From Cryptomeria japonica (taxonomy: Eukaryota; Streptophyta; Pinopsida; Cupressales; Cupressaceae), in contig NC_081409.1 in the NCBI RefSeq assembly GCF_030272615.1, forward strand, positions 471,568,573 through 471,632,572: a stretch of DNA of 64,000 nucleotides. The letters run 5' to 3'. The position numbers and the translations under genes are program-made. Each line of letters begins with the position of its first letter. The first letter of the stretch is position 1. Positions 1 through 9,976 of the stretch are shown piece after piece. The notes below the pieces were generated by a model, which was not told where the DNA came from, made no database searches, and saw nothing but the letters and a program-made list of their open reading frames with translations.

Positions 1-239
1 ATATTTTTTTATTTTTTTTATAATAAGACACAACATTAAGATACATTGGAGTTATCTAAAGCTTTGATAACACAGTGGAAGGCCTAAACAAACCTAAAGG
101 GTTTCCCAACGTGATTACGTAAATTAACACCTAACTCAATTCGTAACATTAGATCCAATTAAGCAGGTTATCTTAATTACATATTATTATTTAAAACATG
201 GATATAATTTGTTCAGTAAATTAACATTATAGATAGTAG
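1..239. other. Gene-free AT-rich flank beyond the LINE 3' end
   Basis: AT-rich sequence with no supported coding region. It lies beyond the conserved-looking GC-rich 3' terminus of the minus-strand LINE. There is no clean poly-A tail (which would read as poly-T on this strand) directly at the LINE terminus; an A/T-rich run is present only at positions 1-25. I cannot identify a target-site duplication here. Confidence 0.5.
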
Positions 240-439
240 GACGCACTCATCCATTATGGTTTCTGATTAAGGTAAAAGCGGGTTTTGAAGGGGCCCCAAA
301 ACCCTTTACAAGTAGAACTTAAACAACAAAAGCAAAGAGATACAAAAAAGAACAGACCATCGAAAAGCCAACAGAAAACCAAAGAAAACTAGAAAAAGCC
401 CCATAAAGCCAGCAAGCCAGCCGGACTCCAAGAGAGAAA

Positions 440-1985
440 CTAGTTGATTTTTTCTAGGGCATTCGCCAAGGTGTTGCTACTTTCATGTAGCTCTTTGATG
501 TTATCCCTGAGATTAGGGAGATCCTTTGCAGAAGTAGCCACAACTTTCTTGACACTAGCCCTGGTCCTCTTCGCAGCACCACCAACCAGAGTAACTTCTC
601 TGCTACCAGTCTAGATAGTCTCTTCGTCCAAGTCAAGTTCCACTACCGGTTTTGGAGAGCTGGTATGACCAATGACCTTAGCAATATCCTCCAGGTTTTT
701 AGTGATAGTAGATAGGATACTCGGGATAACGCCCATAAGATTTTTCATTGCCTCTCTCCCTTCTTCCAGCGATTTAACCTTATCCTCCATATTCTGCTTC
801 CAATTTATCTGGTCTCTGTTGTCATCTTCCCTCTTCTCATCCGTATTTTTCCCCTTTTTGTTCTAGGTTCTTTAGGAGCTTGTAAGTCCATCTGTCATAA
901 TCCATTCTCACTTCAGTGAGTTTCTTGAGGTTATCCAAGAGAAGCCCTATTTTTAGCACTTTCCTTATCCTCACTAGCTCTGTCCTTAGTCATGTCCTTC
1001 TCAAAATCTTTGTTTGTTTCCTTCTCAGAATTCACATCAGTTTCGTCATTATCCTTGAAATCCACATCCTCCATAGGATGGTTGCTGTCCTTACCAAGGC
1101 GATCACTGAGGGTAGGGCTTTCATTTCTAGGCTCATTATCACCACTTTCTTCCTCATTGCCCAGCTCCTCATCATTCCAGCTGTCTTCGCCATTGGAGTT
1201 ATCAGTCTCCATTTCACTGCATTCCTTATCAATTTCCTCTATTTCCATCCCAGGGGCACTTTTTCTTTTTTTGCTAGAGGATGTCTTCTCCTTGCTGGAG
1301 TCTCCTCCCTGCATCTTTCTCTTACCCAGAGAGGCAGAAATCCTCTTGTTTTCCAGCAAGGCGAGGGTTTTACAATGCTCATAGATGAGAAGCAAAATCC
1401 CACAGTGGAGAATCAGGCTAGAGGGATTTTTACTATGTTTATTGAGGGACCTAGAAAGGACCTAAAAAGGTAGTAGGGCAGAGATACTTTTTTTTCATGT
1501 TTGAAATGGTTTAAGAGAATGAAGTGGTAGGTGTGGGCCCTAGAGTATCAGCCCTCAACCATGATGTATTCCATAATTGCATTTAGAACCCATCCCCATA
1601 TTTTCTTAATATTAGCTGCTTCGTAGTAGCCCCTAGTGGCTTTGCCAATTCTAACCCTCTCTTTCTCTTTCCTTGGAAACAGATTGACCACATTGTTGGA
1701 GACTTTAAGGTCTCGAAAGAAATTAAGCCTAGTGTGGGGCATTCTAGTCACTGTAGCTATAAGCCCAGCTTCTAGCTTGAACTTAACTCCATAGATTTTA
1801 AAAGAGCCATTAGACCAATTTTTGGAAATCTTGGAAACAATGAGGTTAACCCTACCTTTATCGTAGTCCAGGAGCTTCTCCATGAAGCTTGTGAGAGAGC
1901 CCTTTTCTAGCTTTGCCCACACTTTCGGCATCTCTTTCCAAGTCGACGTATTGTCTGGTTCCTCCCTTCTTAGGTTTCCTCCCAT
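440..1985 (-). pseudogene. Extra LINE-borne reading frame (ORF3-like), broken
   Basis: Downstream of the LINE RNase H, the minus strand keeps about 515 codons of protein-like sequence in several frames. The first part (1985-1548) starts MGGNLRREEP and has a compact globular look, ending in MEYIMVEG. After a stop, a shifted frame continues with a YHFILLNHF-like segment. From about 1440 to 931 comes a Ser/Lys/Glu/Asp-rich, very acidic linker. The end (to 440) has a helix-prone tail finishing ALEKIN then stop. The first part resembles, from memory, a plant transposon-associated protein type in which an I-A-x-V-T motif and an EGR-Y/F-YHF-LL motif recur. That identification is tentative. It could be a LINE gene, or the relic of another element under the LINE terminus, but it lies between RNase H and the LINE 3' terminus. 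Confidence 0.5.
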
Positions 1986-2154
1986 CTTCGGATTCAGACT
2001 ATCTACTCTATTTCTCTACAAACTAAGCCCTTCTTTCCCGAAGTTGCTCAAGATTTTGAACCGGGAAATCCACAAAGTGTGCAGCAAAATATTATAGATT
2101 GTTGGGGATATGCCGCTTTGCCAAGTAATGATGACCTTTCCATCAAGGCATAAA

Positions 2155-5100
2155 TTATTCACAATCCCTATCATGATTATATTGTCCTTCTCTCCCCATA
2201 TGACGGTCCTTTCTAAGGAGCTCTTTAATGTTTAAATTGAGATCTTCCCTGTGCCAAATAGATTGGGAGTTAGAGTAAACTCCTATATTCACTAGATAGT
2301 CCGTCACACTATTTTTCTCTCTAAAGGCATGTTGAATAACAATTTCTTTAAAACTTGCAATGATCTCCCTAGCTTTCATGATAATATTTTCAATTGACCA
2401 AGATGGCTCCGACTCCCCCTTGAGACACTTAATAATATTAAGTGAATCTCCCTCAAGCCATAATTTTTCATAATTAAGACTTTTGGCTAAAATTAAGGTG
2501 TTCAAGGCAGCTGAGGCTTTGGAAAAATGACTAGTTTGATTCCCCAAAGGACTAGCCACCACTTTTAAACAACTTCCAGCAAAATTCCTAACAATGCCCC
2601 CATATCCAACTTTACCTAGATTCCCCTTTGAGGCCCAGTCAAAGTTAGCCTTAATCCACCCTTGAGGAGGAAAACACCAAATGAGACCATCTCTTCCTTT
2701 TTCCTTGCTAGTAGTAGTGGTGGAGAGGTTCCACCTATCTTTGAAGTCATCTTTAGCAGCTGGTCCATGATAAGTGCCATAGAGGCATTCAAATATACTC
2801 CTATAAATTTTATCTGCCACCACTTCAGGAATAGCCCTTTTATCCCTGAAAATCCTATTGTTATACTCTTTCCAGATATTCTAGATAATAATCGGCAGAG
2901 TGAGTCTCCAGGTCTCCACAATTTTAGGATTAGAATTAGGGCAGTGCCATTGCTGCTAGGAATCCTCTAGGGAGTTCGGGAAAACCCAACTCAGGTTCCA
3001 CCTGCTTAAGATGATTTTCCAGATATCCTGACTAAAAGTGCACTGATTCAGAATATGGCAAGCTGTCTCTTCTTCCCTGCAACAAAGAGAACACCTATTA
3101 GGAAAAACAAAACCTCTCTTTTGAAGGTTATCCAGGGTTAAAACCTTATTTTGGATGAAAATCCAGAAGAAGATGTTAACCTTAGGAACTAACTTCTTGT
3201 TCCAAACTTTAGCCCAGATAGGAATTTCTTCCATAGAATCATTATGAATAGCCACAGCTGAGGAAATAGAATATTTCCCATCTGGGGTTTCCCTCCATAT
3301 CAATCTATCATCTTTGTTGTCTATAGGGATTTTAGTAGAAAGAGCAATCTGAAGGAACTTGAGCCCTGGACACTGTAGGCTAAAATCAATCTAGTTCCCA
3401 TTTCTCTAGTAATCTCTGACTAGCTCACCAAACTTGCTTTTGAACCAGTCTTTCCAGTCTTTAAGGATTGGGACTTCCTCCAGGGGTTTGTCCAATATCC
3501 ATCTATCTTCCCAAAATCTTATTCTCCTCCCATCCCCAAGGTTCCAAGTTCGACCAACAGCAACCCAAATTTTAGCAGATTGAACAGCATTCCATATAGC
3601 CAAACCTTCAACAATGAAAGAATTATCAAGGAATTCATCCTCAGAAGGTTGCATATAAAGATATTTGTTTTTCTAGATTGAGTTCCATTCTCTTTCCTCT
3701 CCTTTCAATCTCCAAATTTGTTTGGCTAATAAAGCTTTATTCATAGTACTGATATTCCTTAAGCCCAACCCACCAGAGGCCTTGGGGGTACAAATTTTAT
3801 TCCAAGAAATAAGGGGAATTCTATTTTTGACTTCCACTCCCGACCAAAGAAACTTTTTTTGGATTCTTTCAATGGCTTCTGCAAACTTAGTGGGGATTTT
3901 GAACAAGCTGAGAGCATAAACAGGAAGATTTTGGAGAGTAGCTTTAAGCAGAGTAATTTTGCTCGCTTGACTAAGGACAACCCCTTTCCAACCAGCAAGT
4001 TTTGAGTTAAGTCTGTCTATCAACTTATTCCAGAAGGAATCCTCAGGCTTGAGACACAGAGGAAGCCCCAGATAAGTGGAGGGAAGCTCAGAAATAGTGC
4101 AGCCAAGAATTCTACCAATCCTTACTTGCCTTTGGATTAGGGTATTGATGAAGAACAGAGAACTTTTATCCCAATTGATTTTTTGACCAGAGGCAGATTC
4201 ATAAGTATTTAGGATATTCTTCATATTTTTAGCTTCCAAGATGGTTGCTTCCCCCATGGTAATAGAATCATCAATGAATTATTCATGAGAACAAACAACA
4301 TTGGAAGAAGAAGGTTTCAGACCCCTAAGATTGCCATCTTCCACATTTTTTTAGAATAAATCTATCCAGACATTCTGCAAGAATAGAAAACAGGATAGGG
4401 GATATGGGGTCCCCCTGTCTAAGACCTCTAAAGCTTTTGAACAAGCTGGACGGGGAACCATTGACTATAATAGCAGATGAGGAAGTTTCCATAAGTTGAG
4501 AACAAAGCTGAATAACTTTGCCACTAAAACTAAAAGCTTTCATAATTCTAAAGAGAAACTGCTAGTTCACTCTACAAAAGCTTTAGCCATGTCTAACTTC
4601 AGGAAGAAGCCCTGGTTATTTGCCACTTTTAGGGAGTGGATATTTTCATGAACAAAAATAATGGAATCCAGAATCTGTCTACCAGGGACAAAGCCATTTT
4701 GCTAGACAAAGATTATTCTTGGAAGAATATCCAACAACCTAGAAGTTAGAACCTTGGATAAAATCTTATACACAGAGTTACATAGGCTAATGGGTCTAGA
4801 CTTGTTGAGAGAATCAATACCTAGGATTTTGGGGATAAGGACAATGAAGGTAGCATTCAGTTCCTTAAGGAGCCTTCTAGAGCCAAAGAATTCTTTAACA
4901 CCATTGCAGATGTCAACCTCCATGATGTGCCAAAAATTTTGGAAAAAAAACATTGGAAAATCATCCGGTCCAAGGGACTTATCACCCTAAAAAGAGAACA
5001 TTGCCTTTTTGATTTCCTGATTAGAGGGAATCTTGGATAAAAGGTTATTATCAGCTTCAGTCAGGATAGAAGGAATTGCTTGTAAAAGGGTATTTTGATT

Positions 5101-6345
5101 GCTGATATCCAGGTTATCCACTTCTCCCAGCAAGGAGCTAAAATGCTCAAGAGCTTCCTTCCTAATATCATTATCCTCTGTTAGGATGCCTTTACTGCAC
5201 GATAGTCTGGATATTCTGTTAGCCGGCCTATGCTTAAGAGTAGTTAAGTGAAAAAACTAGGTATTTTTATTGCCTTCCTTCAAGAACAAGGCTCTAGATC
5301 TTTGTCTCTAGAACGTCTCTTCATTGGAGATAATGGTGTGGTATTTAGACAAGAGGACATTTTCAGCCATCCTAAGATCTTCAGACAACCCAACCACTTG
5401 GATTCTATCCCGAACATCCTTTATTTCAGTTTTGACTTGATTTTTGCTCTTGAAAATATCCCCAAAAATCTCTTTATTCCAGATTTTAATTTTGGCCTTA
5501 AGGATATTGAGCTTTTTGGCTATTCTAAAAAGAGCCTTACCCTCCACTTCAGAATTCCACCATTCAGTAATACGCGCTTCCAAGGAAGGATGGGAAAGAC
5601 AGGCTTTTTCAAATCGGAAAGGGAAGTTTCTCTTGGCCGAAAGAGAGTTTGTAGGAAAGGAGATGGGGTAATGGTCTGACCCAATTTTGATAACAGAAGC
5701 AAGGGAGCATCTAAACTTGGTTAACCAATTAGGAGAAATTAAATTTCTATCTAACTTTACTTGAATCAGGTCAGCTCCAATTCTTCTATTTGTCTAGGTG
5801 TAATTGATGCCCTAGAGATCCATGTCAATGAGAGCTTGATCATTTATGAAATCCATAAGGTCTTGTTTCCCATCAAGTTGTAAAGGGAGACCTCCCATTT
5901 TCTGTTCCTCTTTGAGCGGAGTATTGAAATCTCCCATAATAATCCATCTTTGGTCAACAAACTTGAGTCTATCATCTGCACAGCTTCTCTAATATTTAAC
6001 TCTCCTGGTTTTAGTGTTAGGCACATAGACATTAGATAACACCCAGACAAAGTTGTCCTTAATATGCTCAAGCTGAACTGAGTTCCTGTTAAAAGCAGAG
6101 ATGATTTCCCTACCTTTAATGTTTTTTTGGTTCCAAAAAATCGCAGTTCCTCTAGAAGCTCCCTCCAAGTTAGAACCTATGATACCATTTTCCTTGAAAA
6201 TTCTTATCTTTTCAACTTTTTCCTTAGACATCTTGGTTTCTTGAATGAGGAACACATCCGGTTTATGATCTTTAATGATGTTTCGTAACACATCCTGCTT
6301 ATGAGGGGCGTTCAGTCCTTTGATATTCTAGGATATTATCTTCAT
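2155..6345 (-). pseudogene. LINE ORF2: endonuclease-RT-zf-RVT-RNase H polyprotein, broken
   Basis: ORF2 makes the enzyme that nicks target DNA and copies LINE RNA at the nick. The start at 6345 gives MKIIS, stop, NIKGLN, the usual beginning of plant L1 endonucleases (MKIISWN) with Trp turned into TAG at 6328-6330. The endonuclease covers about 6345-5600 (QETK near 6240, GDFN near 5930, SDH near 5655). RT covers about 5000-3700: GPDDFP, RPISLCN, GLRQGDPISP at about 4430, and a catalytic FIDD near 4275 where FADD is usual. A Cys-rich zf-RVT-like segment spans 3303-2956, and a plant-type RNase H (WIKANFDWAS...) spans about 2760-2280. Nearly all pieces share one frame across about 1,400 codons; only 4543-4325 is shifted. 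Many stops inactivate it. Confidence 0.88.
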
Positions 6346-6439
6346 ACTTTAACTGGGGATAGGGCTGACTCAATGGAACACTGTGTTCCATCAGCATGGT
6401 TCTTCCAGCTTTCCTATTCCCTTTGATGTTTTAGGGATG

Positions 6440-7961
6440 GCCTTCCCTACTTTTTGTTCTAACTTCCAACATCTGCCTTTTTTTTATTCCTGCTTCTAGT
6501 TGAGATCCCTCCATTGAGTTCCTCCTTGTTCATTTTTCCTTCTCTCAGACCAAGAATCCAGAGATTCCCTTCCAGAATATCCATTACCACACTTTGAGAA
6601 GGGGTTTTACAAAGATGAGGCTTTGGGCTTCCATTGGTTAAATGCAATAAGGGCTCGATGTCAAAAGGGTCTTGAGCTTCATTGAAGTTTTCCTCGACCG
6701 ATTTTGAGAATGAAGAGGCTGGACCGGATTCTTCCTTCTCTTGACTGACAGATCCAATCTCCTAGTCCTCTGGGTTATTTTTATTTTTCAACTCGGTTCC
6801 TTGCTCTACTTATATAGAATTCTCTAGTTGGTTATTAGAGCAGACATAATCTTGTTTTTTATTATTGCTATTCCCAGTGTTCTTGACTTCATTAACTAAT
6901 TCTGTAACATCCTTATTTTGGTCATACTCAGCTGATGGGTCTCCTTTTTTATCAATCATTTGCCAAATTTTTTTGTTCTTAATATTGCTATCAGTCTTTC
7001 TTTCCTTTCTCTTCTTGAGCGGACATGATTTTGCCCAATGCCCCGATTTTTTGCAATGGAAATAGGCAAATGGAAGTGATTCATATTCAATAGCTTGGGA
7101 CCATTTTCCAAGTTTAGATATGATTTCTCTGGATTAAGGCATATCTGTCATTTGATTAACATTAATACAGATGCAAGAAAAGACTAACCTTGATTTAGCC
7201 ATCGTCATCAGATCAATCGACATAAGTTCTCCAAATGATTTCACGATACCCTTGAATACTTCCTCGTTCCAGTATTCCATCGGAAGACCCGGAAGGCGTG
7301 TCCAAACTGGTGCAGAAACGAAGAAGGACTCGTCAAGGGTGAGGTTTAGGGCCCATTCCTGAAGATCCAAGGATGACTTGCCAAGCATCCATGGGCCTTC
7401 ATAGAGAGCCTTATTCATGACTTCTTCAGAGTTAAAAGCGAAGGAAAAAAACCCCCTAGGCAGCGCTGCCACATCCACTTGACCTTTAACAAGCCATTTT
7501 CTCCTTATGAAATTCCTAACATCATCGATCTTAGGCCTAAAGCCAGAAAATAATCCCACTAATGTAATGGATAGACCTACTACAGTCATATCTACCACTT
7601 TATCCAGAACAGAGATAGCAACCAGTCCCGCAACTGGATCTGAGATATTTTTGACTTCCAGGAGCCCAGATTTAGCTAGTAGTTTCACTCAAAAGAGCGA
7701 AGACCATTTTTTACCTTTACCTCTGTCGTGTGGGTCCCTAGATTTAGAATCTTTGTCCTCCCCTAGTTTGACTACTTCCTTGTCCTCTTCTGACCCTTGA
7801 GATGCCCATCCTCTTGCCTGTTTGCCAGTTCCAATCCCAGAGAAACTATCTTCCCCAGGAAATCCACCTTCCCCAGGATTTCTGCCATTCCCCAATTTGA
7901 AATTTGGGGTTCCCACTCCATTATAGTTGAAGATGAGTCTAACATGAGGATGTTTACCCAT
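6440..7961 (-). pseudogene. LINE ORF1: DUF4283-like nucleic-acid-binding gag, broken
   Basis: ORF1 of plant L1 elements encodes an RNA-binding protein that coats the transcript. Start at 7961 (MGKHPHVRLI). A DUF4283-like domain lies at about 7600-7200, with RRKWLVKGQVDV, GPWMLG and PVWTRLPGLPMEYW, all typical of the family. A zinc knuckle follows at about 7065-7020, but its first Cys is a Tyr codon at 7062-7064 (YFHCKKSGHWAKSCP), so it should not bind zinc normally. A polar tail runs to about 6440. In-frame stops at 7686-7688 and 7134-7136 interrupt it, while the frame is otherwise kept. The start codon lies inside the last copy of the tandem monomer array that forms the LINE leader. Confidence 0.8.
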
Positions 7962-7981
7962 AGAAGTTAAAACATAGGTAA

Positions 7982-7986
7982 CATAT
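7982..7986. repeat. Target-site duplication CATAT, left copy
   Basis: CATAT directly before the TG of the left LTR. It matches 15408-15412, directly after the CA of the right LTR. The perfect 5-bp match shows that both ends of this insertion are original. Confidence 0.9.
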
Positions 7987-9187
7987 TGTAAAGTGGAAAA
8001 TCACGATCGAACCCTAGTTGCTCTCCCCTCTTCCAACTCCAAGGAGAGAGAAGGGAGATTCACTCTAGGGTTGATGGTTTTCACTTAGGGGAGAGACTTT
8101 ACATTCAAAAGAGGGGTTGAAACCCACAAGATCCAATCCCACACCATGCAAGATTGGATGCTAAATGTGTTTCAAGGGTTAAGAAAGCAAGGCTACCCTC
8201 TTTTGTAAAGAATGTGCATAGAAGAATTAAGCTAGGAATGCATAGAAAGTGAGAAAGATTCGCTTATAAAATGGGATAGGAATACAGTATGAAGCTGCGG
8301 ACCTGGAATTAGCAGTAAAATGTCGATACGGCGCTGTCCTGCAAATTTGAGTGAAAGTTGCCAGGACGATGGCGCCCGAGCGCCACGGTCCTCCAAAAAA
8401 TCCACGAAACGAAGGGGGATCTGTTCGTCTCTGCACAAAGATTCCAGATCTTCAATTTCAACCGCGTCCCTGCAACCTACACACAGAAAAGCGAAGACGA
8501 TTGGGGGGTTAGGGATTAGGGGTTTGCCTTTAGGTCAAACCCCGGTTTTGGAATTAACCAAGAAATGAGCAATGCTGTAAATGTAAATGTCTGTAATGTA
8601 AAACAAGTACTAATACCTTGTTGTAAGGATGTTTGTATCCTTATGTGCGAAGGTATAGATGTTGTATGTTGTATGTTGTAGTAGTATGTTGTAAGTGATC
8701 TCCTCTTCAATGGTTGAATCCTTGTCTTGAATGCAACACTTAGCCTTGAATGGAGACTTAGAATGATCAATTGCTTGAAGGAATGCTTGAATGCTTGAAT
8801 GCTTGAGTATAGTTTCCACGCTTTTTCCATCATATCGAATGAAAGAGGAAAATGTAGTTTATATACTTGTCAATTAGGGCTGATAGACTGATTTTCCCAA
8901 CCTTAGGCCGACCAGGAAAGATAATTTTCCAATTTGCAAACATAAAGACCCGAAGTCCAAAAGAGACCGGGCCCAAAATAGGACCCAGGGACCAGGGCGC
9001 TGGGCACTCTGGTCCCACCTCCCGGGACAACAGGGTGCAAAGGAGGTTCAGGCCAGGGTGCAAGAAAATGCAGTTTTCAGTGTCATAATCAGGTTTTGGG
9101 GTCTCCATTTAGGTTGCGTGTTGCATCACCATCGTGAAGACCCAAATGTGGTCGAAATTGCAAGTGTCGCAATTTTAGGACGCTACA
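7987..9187 (-). repeat. 3' LTR of the gag-only element
   Basis: 1,201 bp, nearly identical by eye to 14170-15407 apart from scattered substitutions and one 37-bp copy-number difference. Minus-strand TATATAAA sits at 8858-8865. It holds one GC-rich hairpin (8989-9015) and another at 8364-8391. The plus-strand ends are TGTAAAG and GCTACA. Confidence 0.93.
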
Positions 9188-9205
9188 TTTAGCCCCCACT
9201 TTAGC
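9188..9205 (-). promoter_or_regulatory. Polypurine tract of the gag-only element
   Basis: On the minus strand a purine-rich run, AAAGTGGGGGCTAAA, directly precedes the TGTAGCG start of the 3' LTR. This is the expected place and composition for the plus-strand primer of reverse transcription. Confidence 0.8.
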
Positions 9206-9976
9206 AGGAGTATAGGCGTATGCTCATACTTCCGGTAAAGTACAAGGAAACAACATTGAAAGACTTTCACCACGTCAAGGAGGCAAGATACACCAAGCCC
9301 CCAGTGGACTAAGGATCTTATGACTTCGATTGACAAAGTAAAAGGGAAGATCGCGAGGGAGAACCATGACTGTCAGTAGTAAGGTTCCCTCACTATGAGT
9401 CATGCAAGAAAGATATCAAAAATTTTCAAGGCAAAGCTAAATTTGTCAAGAAATTTTCAAGTATCTTGAAAAGATATGAACGGGATGTATGCCCCCCTAC
9501 GTTAAAGCGATCGCACATGCCTCACTGGGGGTGATTGCTTTAAGGTAGTGATACATATAAGGAATGAGAAGGGAAAGGAGCACGCTATCGCAAGGATTTA
9601 GCCCCCAAGTGTGAGATAAGCCCAAGGATAATAGACACAAAACACAAAGCATGAGGTGACTTCGCTTTCCTCGGGGTCAGTATGCTGTATGATAATTCAT
9701 GTGTATCATATGTATGTATGCATAATTGTTCTTCATTCCCCAATCAAGGAAGGTCACCTAGAAGAAGGGAACACATGTGTCTTTTGAGTCAACATGAGAG
9801 AGATTGAGAGATCTCAATGCTTTGCATCATCCTCAAGTAGACAACACTAAGGACAACAAATAGAAGAATGAGAGTAACGTATAGAAGAAGTAACACAAGA
9901 GAGGAGGAGAGAATCTGCTATGCTAATGAAACTAGTCTAGCACGTCATCTACCCCCCGATCTTGCTGATCAATATT
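9206..9976. other. Non-coding 3' untranslated part of the gag-only element
   Basis: About 770 bp between the end of the gag frame and the PPT. No coding sequence. It includes a stretch of short AAATTTTCAAG-like direct and inverted motifs at about 9415-9480 that could fold in RNA. Confidence 0.6.

Larger units (their letters stand above)
240..7986 (-). mobile_element. Plant L1-type LINE, body (3' part of a split element)
   Basis: A non-LTR retrotransposon read on the minus strand. In transcription order it holds ORF1 (gag-like), ORF2 (apurinic-type endonuclease, reverse transcriptase, zf-RVT-like region, RNase H), an additional reading frame, and a 3' terminus whose GGGGCCCC core at about 290-300 resembles the ends of plant L1 elements. 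The 5' part is separated from the body by a 7.4-kb LTR element, and its leader continues at 15413-15857. Without the insertion the LINE is about 8.2 kb. All reading frames contain stops, so this copy is dead. The exact 3' end is uncertain because no poly-A tail or target duplication was found. Confidence 0.85.

Noticed and set aside
916-1473. Plus-strand open frame of 185 codons
   Set aside because: It is the reverse of the acidic linker of the LINE-borne frame; reverse-complemented acidic codons give the Ser/Leu/Phe-rich look.
8516-8833. Open frames inside the LTRs (also 14699-15016)
   Set aside because: The same frames occur in both LTRs and have no domain; they follow from LTR sequence identity.
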